From: Bryobacterales bacterium | GTDB lineage: Bacteria; Acidobacteriota; Terriglobia; Bryobacterales; Bryobacteraceae | Direction of reading: 5' to 3' | Length of the DNA: 5,715 bases | Assembly (NCBI GenBank): GCA_003132865.1 | Contig: PKYZ01000379.1 | Location: 1 to 5,715 of the forward strand | Shown here: one piece after another, positions 1 through 5,536 of the stretch | Layout of the letters: the number at the start of each line of letters is the position of its first letter | Position numbering within the stretch: the stretch's first letter is position 1 | The notes under the pieces: model-generated | Database searches by the model: none | What the model saw: only the letters and a program-made list of their open reading frames with translations | Told to the model about the DNA's origin: nothing | Translations under genes and position numbers: made by a program

Positions 1-132
1 ACGGCGGGGGGCACGGGGCAGGACCTAGGACCGTATCAGCCGTCCGGAAATGAGTCGAAAACGGCGTGTGTTGTCCTGCCCATGCTTGCGCACCCGCAAG
101 GAGCGCGGCCCCCAGAGCGAGAAGTGATGTCA

Positions 133-176
133 TTGGCCACATGTGCCAACGGCGCTCTGCCCGTTGACTGTCACGG
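133..176. other. Two adjacent imperfect dyads in the left intergenic region
   Basis: At 133-149, TTGGC and GCCAA flank the palindromic core ACATGT, with one extra C (138) breaking perfect symmetry. At 161-176, CCGTTGAC faces GTCACGG with a single bulged base. Both have the form of protein-binding dyads rather than RNA hairpins, since the second has almost no loop. No gene start lies nearby to support a regulatory role. Confidence 0.2.
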
Positions 177-418
177 CACTCCGAGAGGCGCGCCAGGCGC
201 CGCCAGTTTGTGGTGCGACCAGCTCGACGGCTGTGGGCTTGGGGCTGGGGCGCCGACAAAGGCCGTAAGGCCGACCAATGCGGAAGTAAGGACTCACGTC
301 AATAACTGCTAACCACACCCTGTTTACTGTAACAACTGTGTAGAATCACATGATCCGCCATCTTTGCCGAGAAAAAAGGTTAGTTTCGTGGCGAATGCAC
401 TCAAAAGGCGGGAAAGCT

Positions 419-436
419 CACGGGCTGAAGCCTGTG
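419..436. repeat. REP-like hairpin downstream of the DUF971 gene
   Basis: CACGGGCT and AGCCTGTG flank a GA dinucleotide and form an 8-bp stem with one G-T wobble; in practice this is a 7-bp stem with a 4-base loop. It starts nine bases past the DUF971 stop codon, on the downstream side of the rel-DUF971 transcript. It lacks the T-run of a classical intrinsic terminator on either strand. Short GGCT/AGCC hairpins of this kind are, from memory, dispersed in some acidobacterial genomes, so a REP-type repeat is plausible. It could also stabilise the mRNA 3' end or end transcription. Only one copy is present in the window. Confidence 0.4.
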
Positions 437-444
437 CCACCACG

Positions 445-789
445 TCATTTCCGGCACGCCGCGCAGGGGCAGATATTCCGCAGGTGCTCCCACGAGTACA
501 GACCGGTCGAGTGGCCGTCGCTCCAGTGGATGCGGATGGCGTAGTTGCCCACCGGCTCGATGCTCAACATCTTCAGCGTGGGCTTGTACATCTGGAACGG
601 CGAAGCCGGGCTCGTAGGGCTTTCCGGCTGGCGCGGCGGCGTGCCGTGCGCGCCGGTACAGGTGGCGCAGGGGCACTTGTCGCGCAGATAGCCGATACCG
701 TATTCGCTCGAATGCCGGTCCTTCCAGTCGATCTTGATGCCCTTCGACTTCGAAATGGCGATGTGTTCGGGGTCGCTGGCGCCGGTCAT
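445..789 (-). CDS. DUF971 (GBBH-like N-terminal domain) protein
   Basis: A 114-residue protein of the DUF971 family (PF06155), the fold found as the N-terminal domain of gamma-butyrobetaine hydroxylase; the biochemical role of the stand-alone bacterial form is not established. Two matching modules are visible. The first (about residues 20-44) has W22, D24, H26, L35-R36 and the cysteine cluster CPCATC (39-44). The second (about 87-112) has W89, D91, H93, L103-R104 and CPCAAC (107-112). They are joined by a proline- and serine-rich linker (about 50-66). The cysteine clusters suggest zinc or another metal, since the eukaryotic hydroxylase domain binds zinc; this is inference. There is no signal peptide or membrane segment, so it is probably cytosolic. 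The ATG lies one base after the rel stop codon and has no good ribosome-binding site of its own (the nearest GGAG is about 16 bases upstream), which points to translational coupling with rel. Family assignment is confident; function is unknown. Confidence 0.88.
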   Translation of the reverse strand: MTGASDPEHIAISKSKGIKIDWKDRHSSEYGIGYLRDKCPCATCTGAHGTPPRQPESPTSPASPFQMYKPTLKMLSIEPVGNYAIRIHWSDGHSTGLYSWEHLRNICPCAACRK

Positions 790-790
790 G

Positions 791-3031
791 TCAGTTCTGT
801 AGCCGCTCCACGTCGCGCACGCCCGAGAGGCGGCGCATGGCGCCCACCAGCTTCTCCAGGTGCTTTTTGTCGCGCACGTCCACGGTCATCTCCACCAGCG
901 CGCCGTCCGCCTCGGTCTCGGTTTTGGCTTCCAGGCTGCGAATGTTCGTGTTCTCATCGGAGAGCACGGACGTGATCTGGTTCAACATGCCGGGACGGTC
1001 GTCCGTGTGGACCAGGATCTTCACGGGGAAGGCGTCCGAGGCGCTGCGGGCCCATTCCACTTCGATCTTGCGCTCCACGTCGTACATCAGGTTTTGCACG
1101 TTGGTGCATACCTTGGAATGCACCGCCACGCCCTTGCCGCGCGTGACATAGCCGACGATGGCCTCGCCGCGAATCGGATTGCAGCACTTGGCGCGGTATA
1201 CGAGAAGATCGTCCATGCCTTTGACGCGGATGACGGCGTCGCCATCCGGACCGCGCGGCGCCCCGGCTGGAGCGGGCACGGTTTCCGGTTGCGGCGCGGG
1301 CGCCTTCGACACCTCCGCGGATTCCGGCAGCACCTGCCCGGGCGCCAGTTTTTGCAGCACCTGGCGCGCGGAATACTTGCCGTAGCCCAAGGCGGCGTAC
1401 AGATCCTCGATCTTGCCGTAGCCGTAGTCGCCGGCCACGCTCTCGAGGCTGCCCTTGGAGATTTTTCCCAGTTGCACTCCGAGTCGACGGGCTTCCTTCT
1501 CCAGGTATTTCTCGCCGATCTCGATGGCCTTCAGCCGCTCGCTGGTGTTGATGACGTGCTTGATCTTGTTGCGGGCCTTCGCGGTCTTGACCAGCGTCAG
1601 CCAATCCTTGCTGGGCAGGTGGCCGGCCTGGGTCATGATCTCGACGATGTCGCCATTGCGCAGCGCATAGCGCAGCGGCACGATGCGGCCGTTGACCTTG
1701 GCGCCCACGCAGGTCTGGCCGACATCGGAGTGAATGGTGTAGGCGAAATCGATGGGGGTGGCGTCGCGCGGCAGCACGATCACCTTGCCGCGCGGCGTGA
1801 AGGTGTAGACCTCCTCCGGGTAAAGGTCCACCTTGAGGGTGGACATGAACTCGGCGGGGTCCTGCATGTCGTGCTGCCACTCGACCAGATGGCGCAGCCA
1901 GGCGATGCGCTGATCGTCGGGCGCGGGCCCCTTCTTGCCTTCCTTGTATTTCCAGTGGGCCGCAATGCCCTCCTCGGCGATGCGGTGCATTTCCTCGGTG
2001 CGGATCTGCACTTCGAAGTGCTGGCCGTGCGGCCCCACCACGGAGGTATGCAGCGACTGGTAGAGATTGGGGCGGGGGATGGCGATGAAGTCCTTGATGC
2101 GGCCGGGAATGGGCCGCCACTCGTTGTGGATCACGCCCAGGGCGGCGTAGCAGTTCTTCACCGAGTCGGTGACGATACGCAGCGCCATCAGGTCGTAGAC
2201 CTGCTCGATGGCGATTTTCTGGCGCTTGATCTTCTGATAGATGGAATACGGCCGCTTGAGGCGGCCTTCCACGCGCGCGGGAATGCCTTCGCGGCGCAGC
2301 TCGCTCTCGACGGTGGTGCGGATCTCGTTCAGGAATTCTTCGTTGGAGTGGCGCTTCGATTCGATGGTTTGGGCGATCTCCGCGAAGGCTTCCGGATCCA
2401 GATGGAGGAAGGCGAGGTCTTCCAACTCGCCGCGCACTTTGCCCATGCCGAGGCGGTGCGAGATGGGGGCGTAGATTTCGATGGTCTCGGTGGCCACGTG
2501 CGCCCGGCGCTCTGCGCTCAGGTACCCGAGCGTGCGCATGTTGTGCAGGCGGTCCGCCAGCTTCACGATGATGACGCGGATGTCGTCGACCATGGCCAAC
2601 AGCATTTTGCGAAAGCTCTCGGCCTGCCGTTCTTCCGCGTTGAAGATGTCCAGCTTGCTGAGCTTGGTGACGCCATCCACGCAGCGCGCCACCTCGTCGC
2701 CGAAGCCCTTGCGGATTTCGTCGGGCGTCATGCGGGTGTCTTCCACCAGGTCGTGCAGCAGTCCGGTCTCGATGGTCACTAGATCCATGCGCATGCCGGC
2801 CAGGATGTGGGCCACCATGAGGGGATGCACCATGTACGGCTCGCCGGACTGGCGCAACTGGCCTTTGTGAAGCTCAGCGGCGGTGCGGAAGGCCTTTTCG
2901 ACGGGGGCGAGATCGTCGCGCGGGCGGTACTCGCGGATCTTGTCTTCCAGTTCCCGATACAACTGCTCGATGCGGTCGGGGGGCGGGGATAGGGGTGGAG
3001 CTTCGGGAATGCTGGAGACCTCTGGGGACAC
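791..3031 (-). CDS. rel: Bifunctional (p)ppGpp synthetase/hydrolase, Rel/SpoT family
   Basis: A long RelA/SpoT homologue that makes and degrades the alarmone (p)ppGpp and so drives the stringent response on ribosomes and in the cytosol. From the GTG at 3029-3031 it is 746 residues, the usual length. Domains in order: HD hydrolase (about 45-200) with H69, H93-D94, E97-D98, D160 and N164; synthetase (about 240-365) with the RIKD motif at 311-314, YQSLH at 324-328 and E340 in EVQIRT; TGS (about 407-467); helical linker; zinc-finger/RIS domain with C616-C617; C-terminal ACT (about 669-745). The RxKD signature is that of bifunctional Rel/SpoT, not monofunctional RelA (ExDD), and both active sites look intact. 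The frame stays open upstream to 3325, but that part is antisense to the methyltransferase gene and has no Rel homology. No ATG lies between 3031 and the family's conserved N-terminus; the alternative TTG at residue 24 also lacks a ribosome-binding site. It heads an operon with the DUF971 gene. Confidence 0.95.
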   Translation of the reverse strand: MSPEVSSIPEAPPLSPPPDRIEQLYRELEDKIREYRPRDDLAPVEKAFRTAAELHKGQLRQSGEPYMVHPLMVAHILAGMRMDLVTIETGLLHDLVEDTRMTPDEIRKGFGDEVARCVDGVTKLSKLDIFNAEERQAESFRKMLLAMVDDIRVIIVKLADRLHNMRTLGYLSAERRAHVATETIEIYAPISHRLGMGKVRGELEDLAFLHLDPEAFAEIAQTIESKRHSNEEFLNEIRTTVESELRREGIPARVEGRLKRPYSIYQKIKRQKIAIEQVYDLMALRIVTDSVKNCYAALGVIHNEWRPIPGRIKDFIAIPRPNLYQSLHTSVVGPHGQHFEVQIRTEEMHRIAEEGIAAHWKYKEGKKGPAPDDQRIAWLRHLVEWQHDMQDPAEFMSTLKVDLYPEEVYTFTPRGKVIVLPRDATPIDFAYTIHSDVGQTCVGAKVNGRIVPLRYALRNGDIVEIMTQAGHLPSKDWLTLVKTAKARNKIKHVINTSERLKAIEIGEKYLEKEARRLGVQLGKISKGSLESVAGDYGYGKIEDLYAALGYGKYSARQVLQKLAPGQVLPESAEVSKAPAPQPETVPAPAGAPRGPDGDAVIRVKGMDDLLVYRAKCCNPIRGEAIVGYVTRGKGVAVHSKVCTNVQNLMYDVERKIEVEWARSASDAFPVKILVHTDDRPGMLNQITSVLSDENTNIRSLEAKTETEADGALVEMTVDVRDKKHLEKLVGAMRRLSGVRDVERLQN

Positions 3032-3038
3032 TAGTTTG

Positions 3039-3044
3039 ATTGTA
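3039..3044 (-). promoter_or_regulatory. Candidate -10 box of rel (TACAAT)
   Basis: TACAAT matches the sigma-70 -10 consensus at 5 of 6 positions and lies seven bases before the proposed GTG start. Standard spacing puts transcription start at about 3032, an A directly before the GTG, so the mRNA would be essentially leaderless. This fits the absence of any ribosome-binding site before the GTG. No recognisable -35 hexamer lies 16-18 bases upstream, which lowers confidence. Confidence 0.35.
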
Positions 3045-3109
3045 GCCGAGACGCGAGGGCCGGGCGCAGCGCATCGCAGCGCGGTCGACCGGGCGCCGGC
3101 GATTGGAGT

Positions 3110-3115
3110 TACATT
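3110..3115 (+). promoter_or_regulatory. Weak candidate -10 box of the methyltransferase gene
   Basis: TACATT lies 10 bases before the ATG at 3126, with a poor -35-like TCGACC at 3085-3090 and an over-long 19-base spacer. If used, transcription would start near 3122, and the GGGAG ribosome-binding site at 3117-3121 would fall outside the mRNA. The two signals therefore cannot both be right, and the real promoter may lie further upstream in the divergent gap or inside rel. Confidence 0.15.
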
Positions 3116-3125
3116 TGGGAGCGTG

Positions 3126-3842
3126 ATGCAGATCGTTGTGCAACGGATGCTGGCGGCCGCGCTCGTGTGGTTCGCGGCCGACCCATCCGCGGCCGACCCA
3201 TTTGCGGCCAAGCGGGACAGGATGGTCCGCGAGCAGATCGAAGCCCGCGGTGTGAGCGACGCGGATGTGCTGCGGGTCATGCGGGACACGCCGCGGGAAC
3301 GTTTTGTGCCCGCAGGTTGGCGCAAGCACGCCTACGACGATACGCCCTTACCGATCGGACACGGTGTCACGATCTCGCAGCCATTCGTCGTGGGCATGAT
3401 GACGGAACTGCTGGAAGCCGGAAGAGGGCACAGCGTGTTGGAGATTGGCACAGGCTCGGGATACCAAGCGGCAGTGCTGGCGCAACTGGCCGGGCACGTG
3501 TACACGATCGAGATCGTACCGGAGCTGGCGCGGTCGGCAGCCGCACTGCTAGCCGAACTGGGTTACGCCAACGTGACCGTACGGCAGGGTGACGGCTACC
3601 GGGGCTGGCCTGAGCGAGCGCCTTTCGATCGCATCATCCTGACGGCGGCTCCGCCGGAAGTGCCGCAGGCGCTGCTCGATCAGCTCGCGTGCGGGGGACG
3701 GTTAGTCGCGCCGGTGGGCGGCGCTATGCGGCCACAAGACCTGGTTGTAATCGACAAGACAGCCAACTGCGCCATTCGCCGGCGCACGGTCACCACCGTG
3801 CAATTCGTCCCCATGGTGCATGGGCGGGACCGTAAGCCGTAG
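3126..3842 (+). CDS. pcm: Protein-L-isoaspartate O-methyltransferase, probably exported
   Basis: A 238-residue SAM-dependent methyltransferase of the PCMT family, which methylates isoaspartyl residues in damaged proteins so that they can revert to aspartate. Visible motifs: the family signature around PIGHGVTISQPFVVG (76-90); SAM motif I, VLEIGTGSGYQAAVLAQL (104-121); the acidic strand-end residue E129 in YTIEIVPELA; GDGYRGWPERAPFDRIIL (155-172); and the C-terminal FVPMVHG (227-233). The ATG at 3126 has GGGAG four bases upstream. The frame is open back to 2883, but that part is antisense to rel and contains no PCMT homology. Residues 1-23 look like a signal peptide: R7, a hydrophobic stretch at 8-17 and an S-A|A-D-like cleavage region at 21-24. 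A periplasmic location is therefore likely, whereas the classical enzyme is cytosolic; exported forms occur in some Gram-negative bacteria. It is divergent from rel, with a 94-bp gap. The family call is secure; export is inferred. Confidence 0.93.
   Translation: MQIVVQRMLAAALVWFAADPSAADPFAAKRDRMVREQIEARGVSDADVLRVMRDTPRERFVPAGWRKHAYDDTPLPIGHGVTISQPFVVGMMTELLEAGRGHSVLEIGTGSGYQAAVLAQLAGHVYTIEIVPELARSAAALLAELGYANVTVRQGDGYRGWPERAPFDRIILTAAPPEVPQALLDQLACGGRLVAPVGGAMRPQDLVVIDKTANCAIRRRTVTTVQFVPMVHGRDRKP
3173..3201 (+). repeat. 15-bp tandem repeat in the pcm signal-peptide region
   Basis: The 14-base string CGCGGCCGACCCAT occurs at 3173-3186 and again at 3188-3201, a 15-base period that preserves the reading frame. 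It encodes A-A-D-P-S followed by A-A-D-P-F and duplicates the stretch around the predicted signal-peptidase site. Slippage duplication is the simplest origin. Confidence 0.8.
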
Positions 3843-3896
3843 AGCGTCGCGCAACGCGTCACGGCAACCTAACGGATTCGGCGCGTGCAAGTGTCG

Positions 3897-3902
3897 TAGA
3901 AT
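3897..3902 (+). promoter_or_regulatory. Candidate -10 box of tRNA-Val
   Basis: TAGAAT matches the -10 consensus at 5 of 6 positions and ends 16 bases before the mature tRNA 5' end. It would start transcription near 3909 with a short 5' leader removed by RNase P. A clear -35 hexamer is not visible at 16-18 bases upstream. It lies in the 76-bp gap after pcm, where no intrinsic terminator with a T-run is seen, so read-through from pcm is also possible. Confidence 0.4.
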
Positions 3903-3918
3903 AGGGATCAAGCGCAGT

Positions 3919-3995
3919 GGGCGGTTAGCTCAGCCGGTTAGAGCGCCTGCCTTACAAGCAGGAGGTCCGCGGTTCGAGCCCGCGACCGCCCACCA
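3919..3995 (+). tRNA. tRNA-Val (anticodon UAC)
   Basis: A complete 77-base cloverleaf including an encoded CCA. The acceptor stem GGGCGGT (3919-3925) pairs perfectly with ACCGCCC (3985-3991), the discriminator is A3992, and CCA is 3993-3995. The D arm is GCTC/GAGC. The anticodon stem CCTGC/GCAGG encloses the loop CTTACAA, so the anticodon is UAC, reading GUA and, by wobble, other Val codons. The T arm CGCGG/CCGCG encloses TTCGAGC. All stems are perfect, so it should be functional. It stands alone rather than in a tRNA cluster. Confidence 0.97.
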
Positions 3996-4023
3996 TACAG
4001 ATTCAAGAACTTGCCGCCATTGC

Positions 4024-4038
4024 CTCGACGAAATCGAG
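4024..4038. other. Small hairpin after the tRNA
   Basis: CTCGA and TCGAG form a perfect 5-bp stem around a CGAAA loop, 29 bases past the tRNA 3' end. No T-run follows on the plus strand, so if it terminates the tRNA transcript it would be a weak, non-canonical terminator. It could be fortuitous. Confidence 0.25.
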
Positions 4039-4074
4039 TACCTTGAGAGCGTATTTGGGTGGTAGTCGATCCGC

Positions 4075-4485
4075 TCAAAGCCACGTCGGCGCTTTAGGCC
4101 AAAATGCAGTGGTCTGGCGTGGAGTGGCCTGGCGTTCCGATCCTTGGGGAGAAACAGGAGTTCTGTGACCCCGATCCACACCCGCCGGACTGTCGGGCAC
4201 TGCTTGGCCGAGTTGCAGCGACATACTCCGGAACTGGTAGCCAAACCTGGCGGAGTGGATGCCCTCCTCAACCACTTTGCCCGAAACGACGAAGGCACCA
4301 TTCGAAGCGTTCTTCCAGGAGAGCACGCACCCGCCGACCGGAACCGTTTGGGTAGTGTGAATGCGGCGAACGTTCCCAACTTTGACAGGGATGACGGCCT
4401 CCGGCGCCTGTGCGCCATCCCTACGGGAGGAGCACGATACCGCCAGACCGATGAGAGAGATCGGAACCAGAATTTTGAGATTCAC
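4075..4485 (-). pseudogene. 5' remnant of an RND efflux periplasmic adaptor (HlyD/MFP family)
   Basis: The open frame gives 136 residues, whereas adaptors of this family usually have about 350-420. It starts at a GTG (4483-4485) preceded by a good ribosome-binding site on the minus strand (AAGAGGT, 4497-4491, five bases away). Residues 1-17 form a lipoprotein-type signal ending in LAVS before C18. The mature start VIPVKVGNV (31-39) and the block AFVVSGKVVEEG (64-75) match the beginning of MFP adaptors, where this strand precedes the first lipoyl half-domain. Beyond about residue 75 the sequence no longer looks like an adaptor and becomes rich in R, P, T and S; the lipoyl, hairpin and barrel domains are absent. 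Another minus-strand frame near 4220 reads EYVAATR, which might be a frameshifted trace of the DPxEY segment, but this is weak. No RND pump or outer-membrane channel gene adjoins it. Loss of the 3' part by deletion is the favoured explanation; a short expressed lipoprotein cannot be excluded. Confidence 0.6.
4106..4135. repeat. Imperfect 15-bp tandem repeat in the remnant's tail
   Basis: Positions 4106-4120 and 4121-4135 are adjacent 15-base copies agreeing at 13 of 15 positions (core TCTGGCGT versus CCTGGCGT). They lie in the part of the adaptor remnant that no longer shows family homology, consistent with slippage in sequence not under coding constraint. Confidence 0.65.
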
Positions 4486-4510
4486 AGATTACCTCTTTGC
4501 ATTTGCAGTC

Positions 4511-4549
4511 CCGATTGGAAGCGCCTTTCGCGCGGGCGACGCCGATTGG
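4511..4549. promoter_or_regulatory. Paired CCGATTGG boxes upstream of the adaptor remnant
   Basis: CCGATTGG occurs at 4511-4518 and 4542-4549, each followed by a nearly identical trinucleotide (AAG and CAG). The 31-base periodicity is about three helical turns, which would place both boxes on the same face of DNA. They lie 26 to 64 bases upstream of the GTG start of the adaptor remnant, where an efflux-gene regulator would bind. This is suggestive only; chance repetition of an 8-mer is possible. Confidence 0.25.
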
Positions 4550-4673
4550 CAGGCACGTAAGAATCGAAGTGCCGTCCGTCGATCTTGTCGCCGGTGCAGA
4601 CGCCGTTATAGCGCCGCCTTTGATGGAGCTTCCTGGTCTCCCGCCGCTCCAGCAGGGTCGCGCGGGCAGAAGG

Positions 4674-5516
4674 TCAATCGAGGTACTTGACCAGAATGAC
4701 CTCGTTGCCCTTTTGGTTATAGATGACTTCGTCGACGAGCTTTTTCGCGATAAGCATCCCGAAGCCGCCCACGCGCATTCCCGCCCTCTTGCGGATTTTG
4801 AGGTGCTCGAGAGGCGACTCATCGGAGTTGGCAACCGCGGCGTGCTCGAGCGCAGAGCGAGAGAACCCCGTTCCGGGGTCTTCCATGTAGTAGACCAGCG
4901 AACGGTGGCTGCGAACGCGCGAGACGCGGACCCACTCGTTAGGATCGAGTTTGCCACCGTGCTCTATGGCGTTGAGGAGCATTTCGCGAAGCGCCATGGC
5001 GATGTGGCTGCGCTCCTCCGGATCGAGGTCGTTCTTCAACTCCTCGAAAAAATGCTGCAAGCGTTCGGCTGTCGGGATGTTACAGCGGACTTTAAGAGTG
5101 AGGAACTCGGGCTCGGCAGACAGGACCCGAATTCCATCGTCCCAGCCCAGTTCGGTGACGGCGCGTTGCATCATGTCCCGGACCGCGGCGGGGTCAAAGG
5201 GCCTGCTGAAATAGCTGAATGCCTTCTGCTCGATCGCCTCGATCACATCGGCATTACTGGGGACAGAGTCGATGACGATGACCTTCACGCCGGGCTGGGC
5301 TTCGCGGATGGCAGCCACTAGATCGCTGCCGGCGCCGGAAGCCTGCTGGTGTTCGGCGATAACCAGATGGTACGTCCGCCTGCGCAGGCAGTTCAATGCG
5401 ACCGTAAGACTCGATGTCTGCACGACCATCCATTCGAGATCGTCCGACTGGCTTTCAAACAGCGGCGGCAGATCGGGCGCGGCGCCAATCAGGAGGCCCA
5501 GGTAAGGCTCGCTCAT
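4674..5516 (-). CDS. Pseudo-receiver and HATPase_c fusion protein
   Basis: A 280-residue cytosolic signalling protein with an N-terminal response-regulator receiver fold (about 5-120) and a C-terminal histidine-kinase-like ATPase domain (about 140-280) of the RsbW/anti-sigma type (HATPase_c_2). The ATPase motifs are present: N box with E178, N182 and E185-H186; G1 DPGTGF (213-218); G2 GGFGMLIAKKL (250-260). No dimerisation helix with a phospho-histidine is seen, so it is not a classical sensor kinase. The receiver lacks the usual phosphorylation site: the beta-1 acidic pair is replaced by G11-A12-A13, the phosphoacceptor Asp by E55, the conserved Thr/Ser by D83, and the conserved Lys by R105 in SRPF. 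It is therefore probably not phosphorylated in the usual way. It may act by protein-protein switching, for example as a serine kinase or anti-sigma factor, but no partner lies in the window. The ATG at 5516 was chosen because the receiver fold begins directly after it; GAAGAG (5529-5524) is seven bases upstream. The frame continues upstream without homology. Confidence 0.85.
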   Translation of the reverse strand: MSEPYLGLLIGAAPDLPPLFESQSDDLEWMVVQTSSLTVALNCLRRRTYHLVIAEHQQASGAGSDLVAAIREAQPGVKVIVIDSVPSNADVIEAIEQKAFSYFSRPFDPAAVRDMMQRAVTELGWDDGIRVLSAEPEFLTLKVRCNIPTAERLQHFFEELKNDLDPEERSHIAMALREMLLNAIEHGGKLDPNEWVRVSRVRSHRSLVYYMEDPGTGFSRSALEHAAVANSDESPLEHLKIRKRAGMRVGGFGMLIAKKLVDEVIYNQKGNEVILVKYLD

Positions 5517-5529
5517 GGGAATTCTCTTC

Positions 5530-5535
5530 AGTATA
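5530..5535 (-). promoter_or_regulatory. Candidate -10 box of the pseudo-receiver gene (TATACT)
   Basis: TATACT matches the -10 consensus at 5 of 6 positions and lies 13 bases before the ATG at 5516. Standard spacing gives a start at about 5523 (A), leaving a leader of only about seven bases, so the GAAGAG ribosome-binding site would be mostly excluded from the mRNA. Either initiation is near-leaderless or an upstream promoter is used. No good -35 hexamer is visible at 16-18 bases. Confidence 0.4.
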
Positions 5536-5536
5536 G

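Larger units (their letters stand above)
1..444. other. Left-edge region without a supported gene
   Basis: No convincing gene is visible here. Plus-strand frame 1 is open from the window edge to a stop at 310-312, giving about 103 codons. Its product has no motif I recognise, and open frames of this length arise by chance at this GC content. The stretch from about 285 to 410 is noticeably more AT-rich than the flanks and contains a TAGAAT box (341-346), which could be a -10 element. However, no plus-strand gene follows, because the DUF971 gene lies antisense downstream. The region also holds two imperfect dyads (133-149 and 161-176) and a hairpin element (419-436). It is best described as intergenic, possibly with a decayed or partial gene at the left end. 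Confidence 0.5.

Noticed and set aside
364..975. 203-codon plus-strand open frame
   Set aside because: Antisense to the DUF971 gene and the rel 3' end, R/A-rich without motifs, although a TAGAAT box lies upstream.
954..2120. 388-codon minus-strand open frame overlapping rel in another frame
   Set aside because: R/A/G/P-rich composition typical of an out-of-frame reading of a high-GC gene; no motif.
860..2782. 640-codon plus-strand open frame
   Set aside because: It is the antisense shadow of rel; the product is a G/A/V/D/H-rich string with no domain, and rel on the other strand has full-length homology and intact catalytic motifs.
2883..3125. N-terminal extension of pcm to 2883
   Set aside because: It is antisense to the rel 5' end; the ATG at 3126 has a ribosome-binding site and begins a signal peptide.
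3032..3325. N-terminal extension of rel to an ATG at 3325
   Set aside because: The added 98 residues are antisense to the start of pcm and carry no Rel features; the GTG at 3031 gives the normal family length.
3930..4418. 162-codon minus-strand open frame crossing the tRNA
   Set aside because: It runs antisense through a perfect tRNA; its end is the familiar spurious translation of a tRNA complement.
4497..5321. 274-codon plus-strand open frame
   Set aside because: Antisense shadow of the pseudo-receiver/ATPase gene; no recognisable domain.
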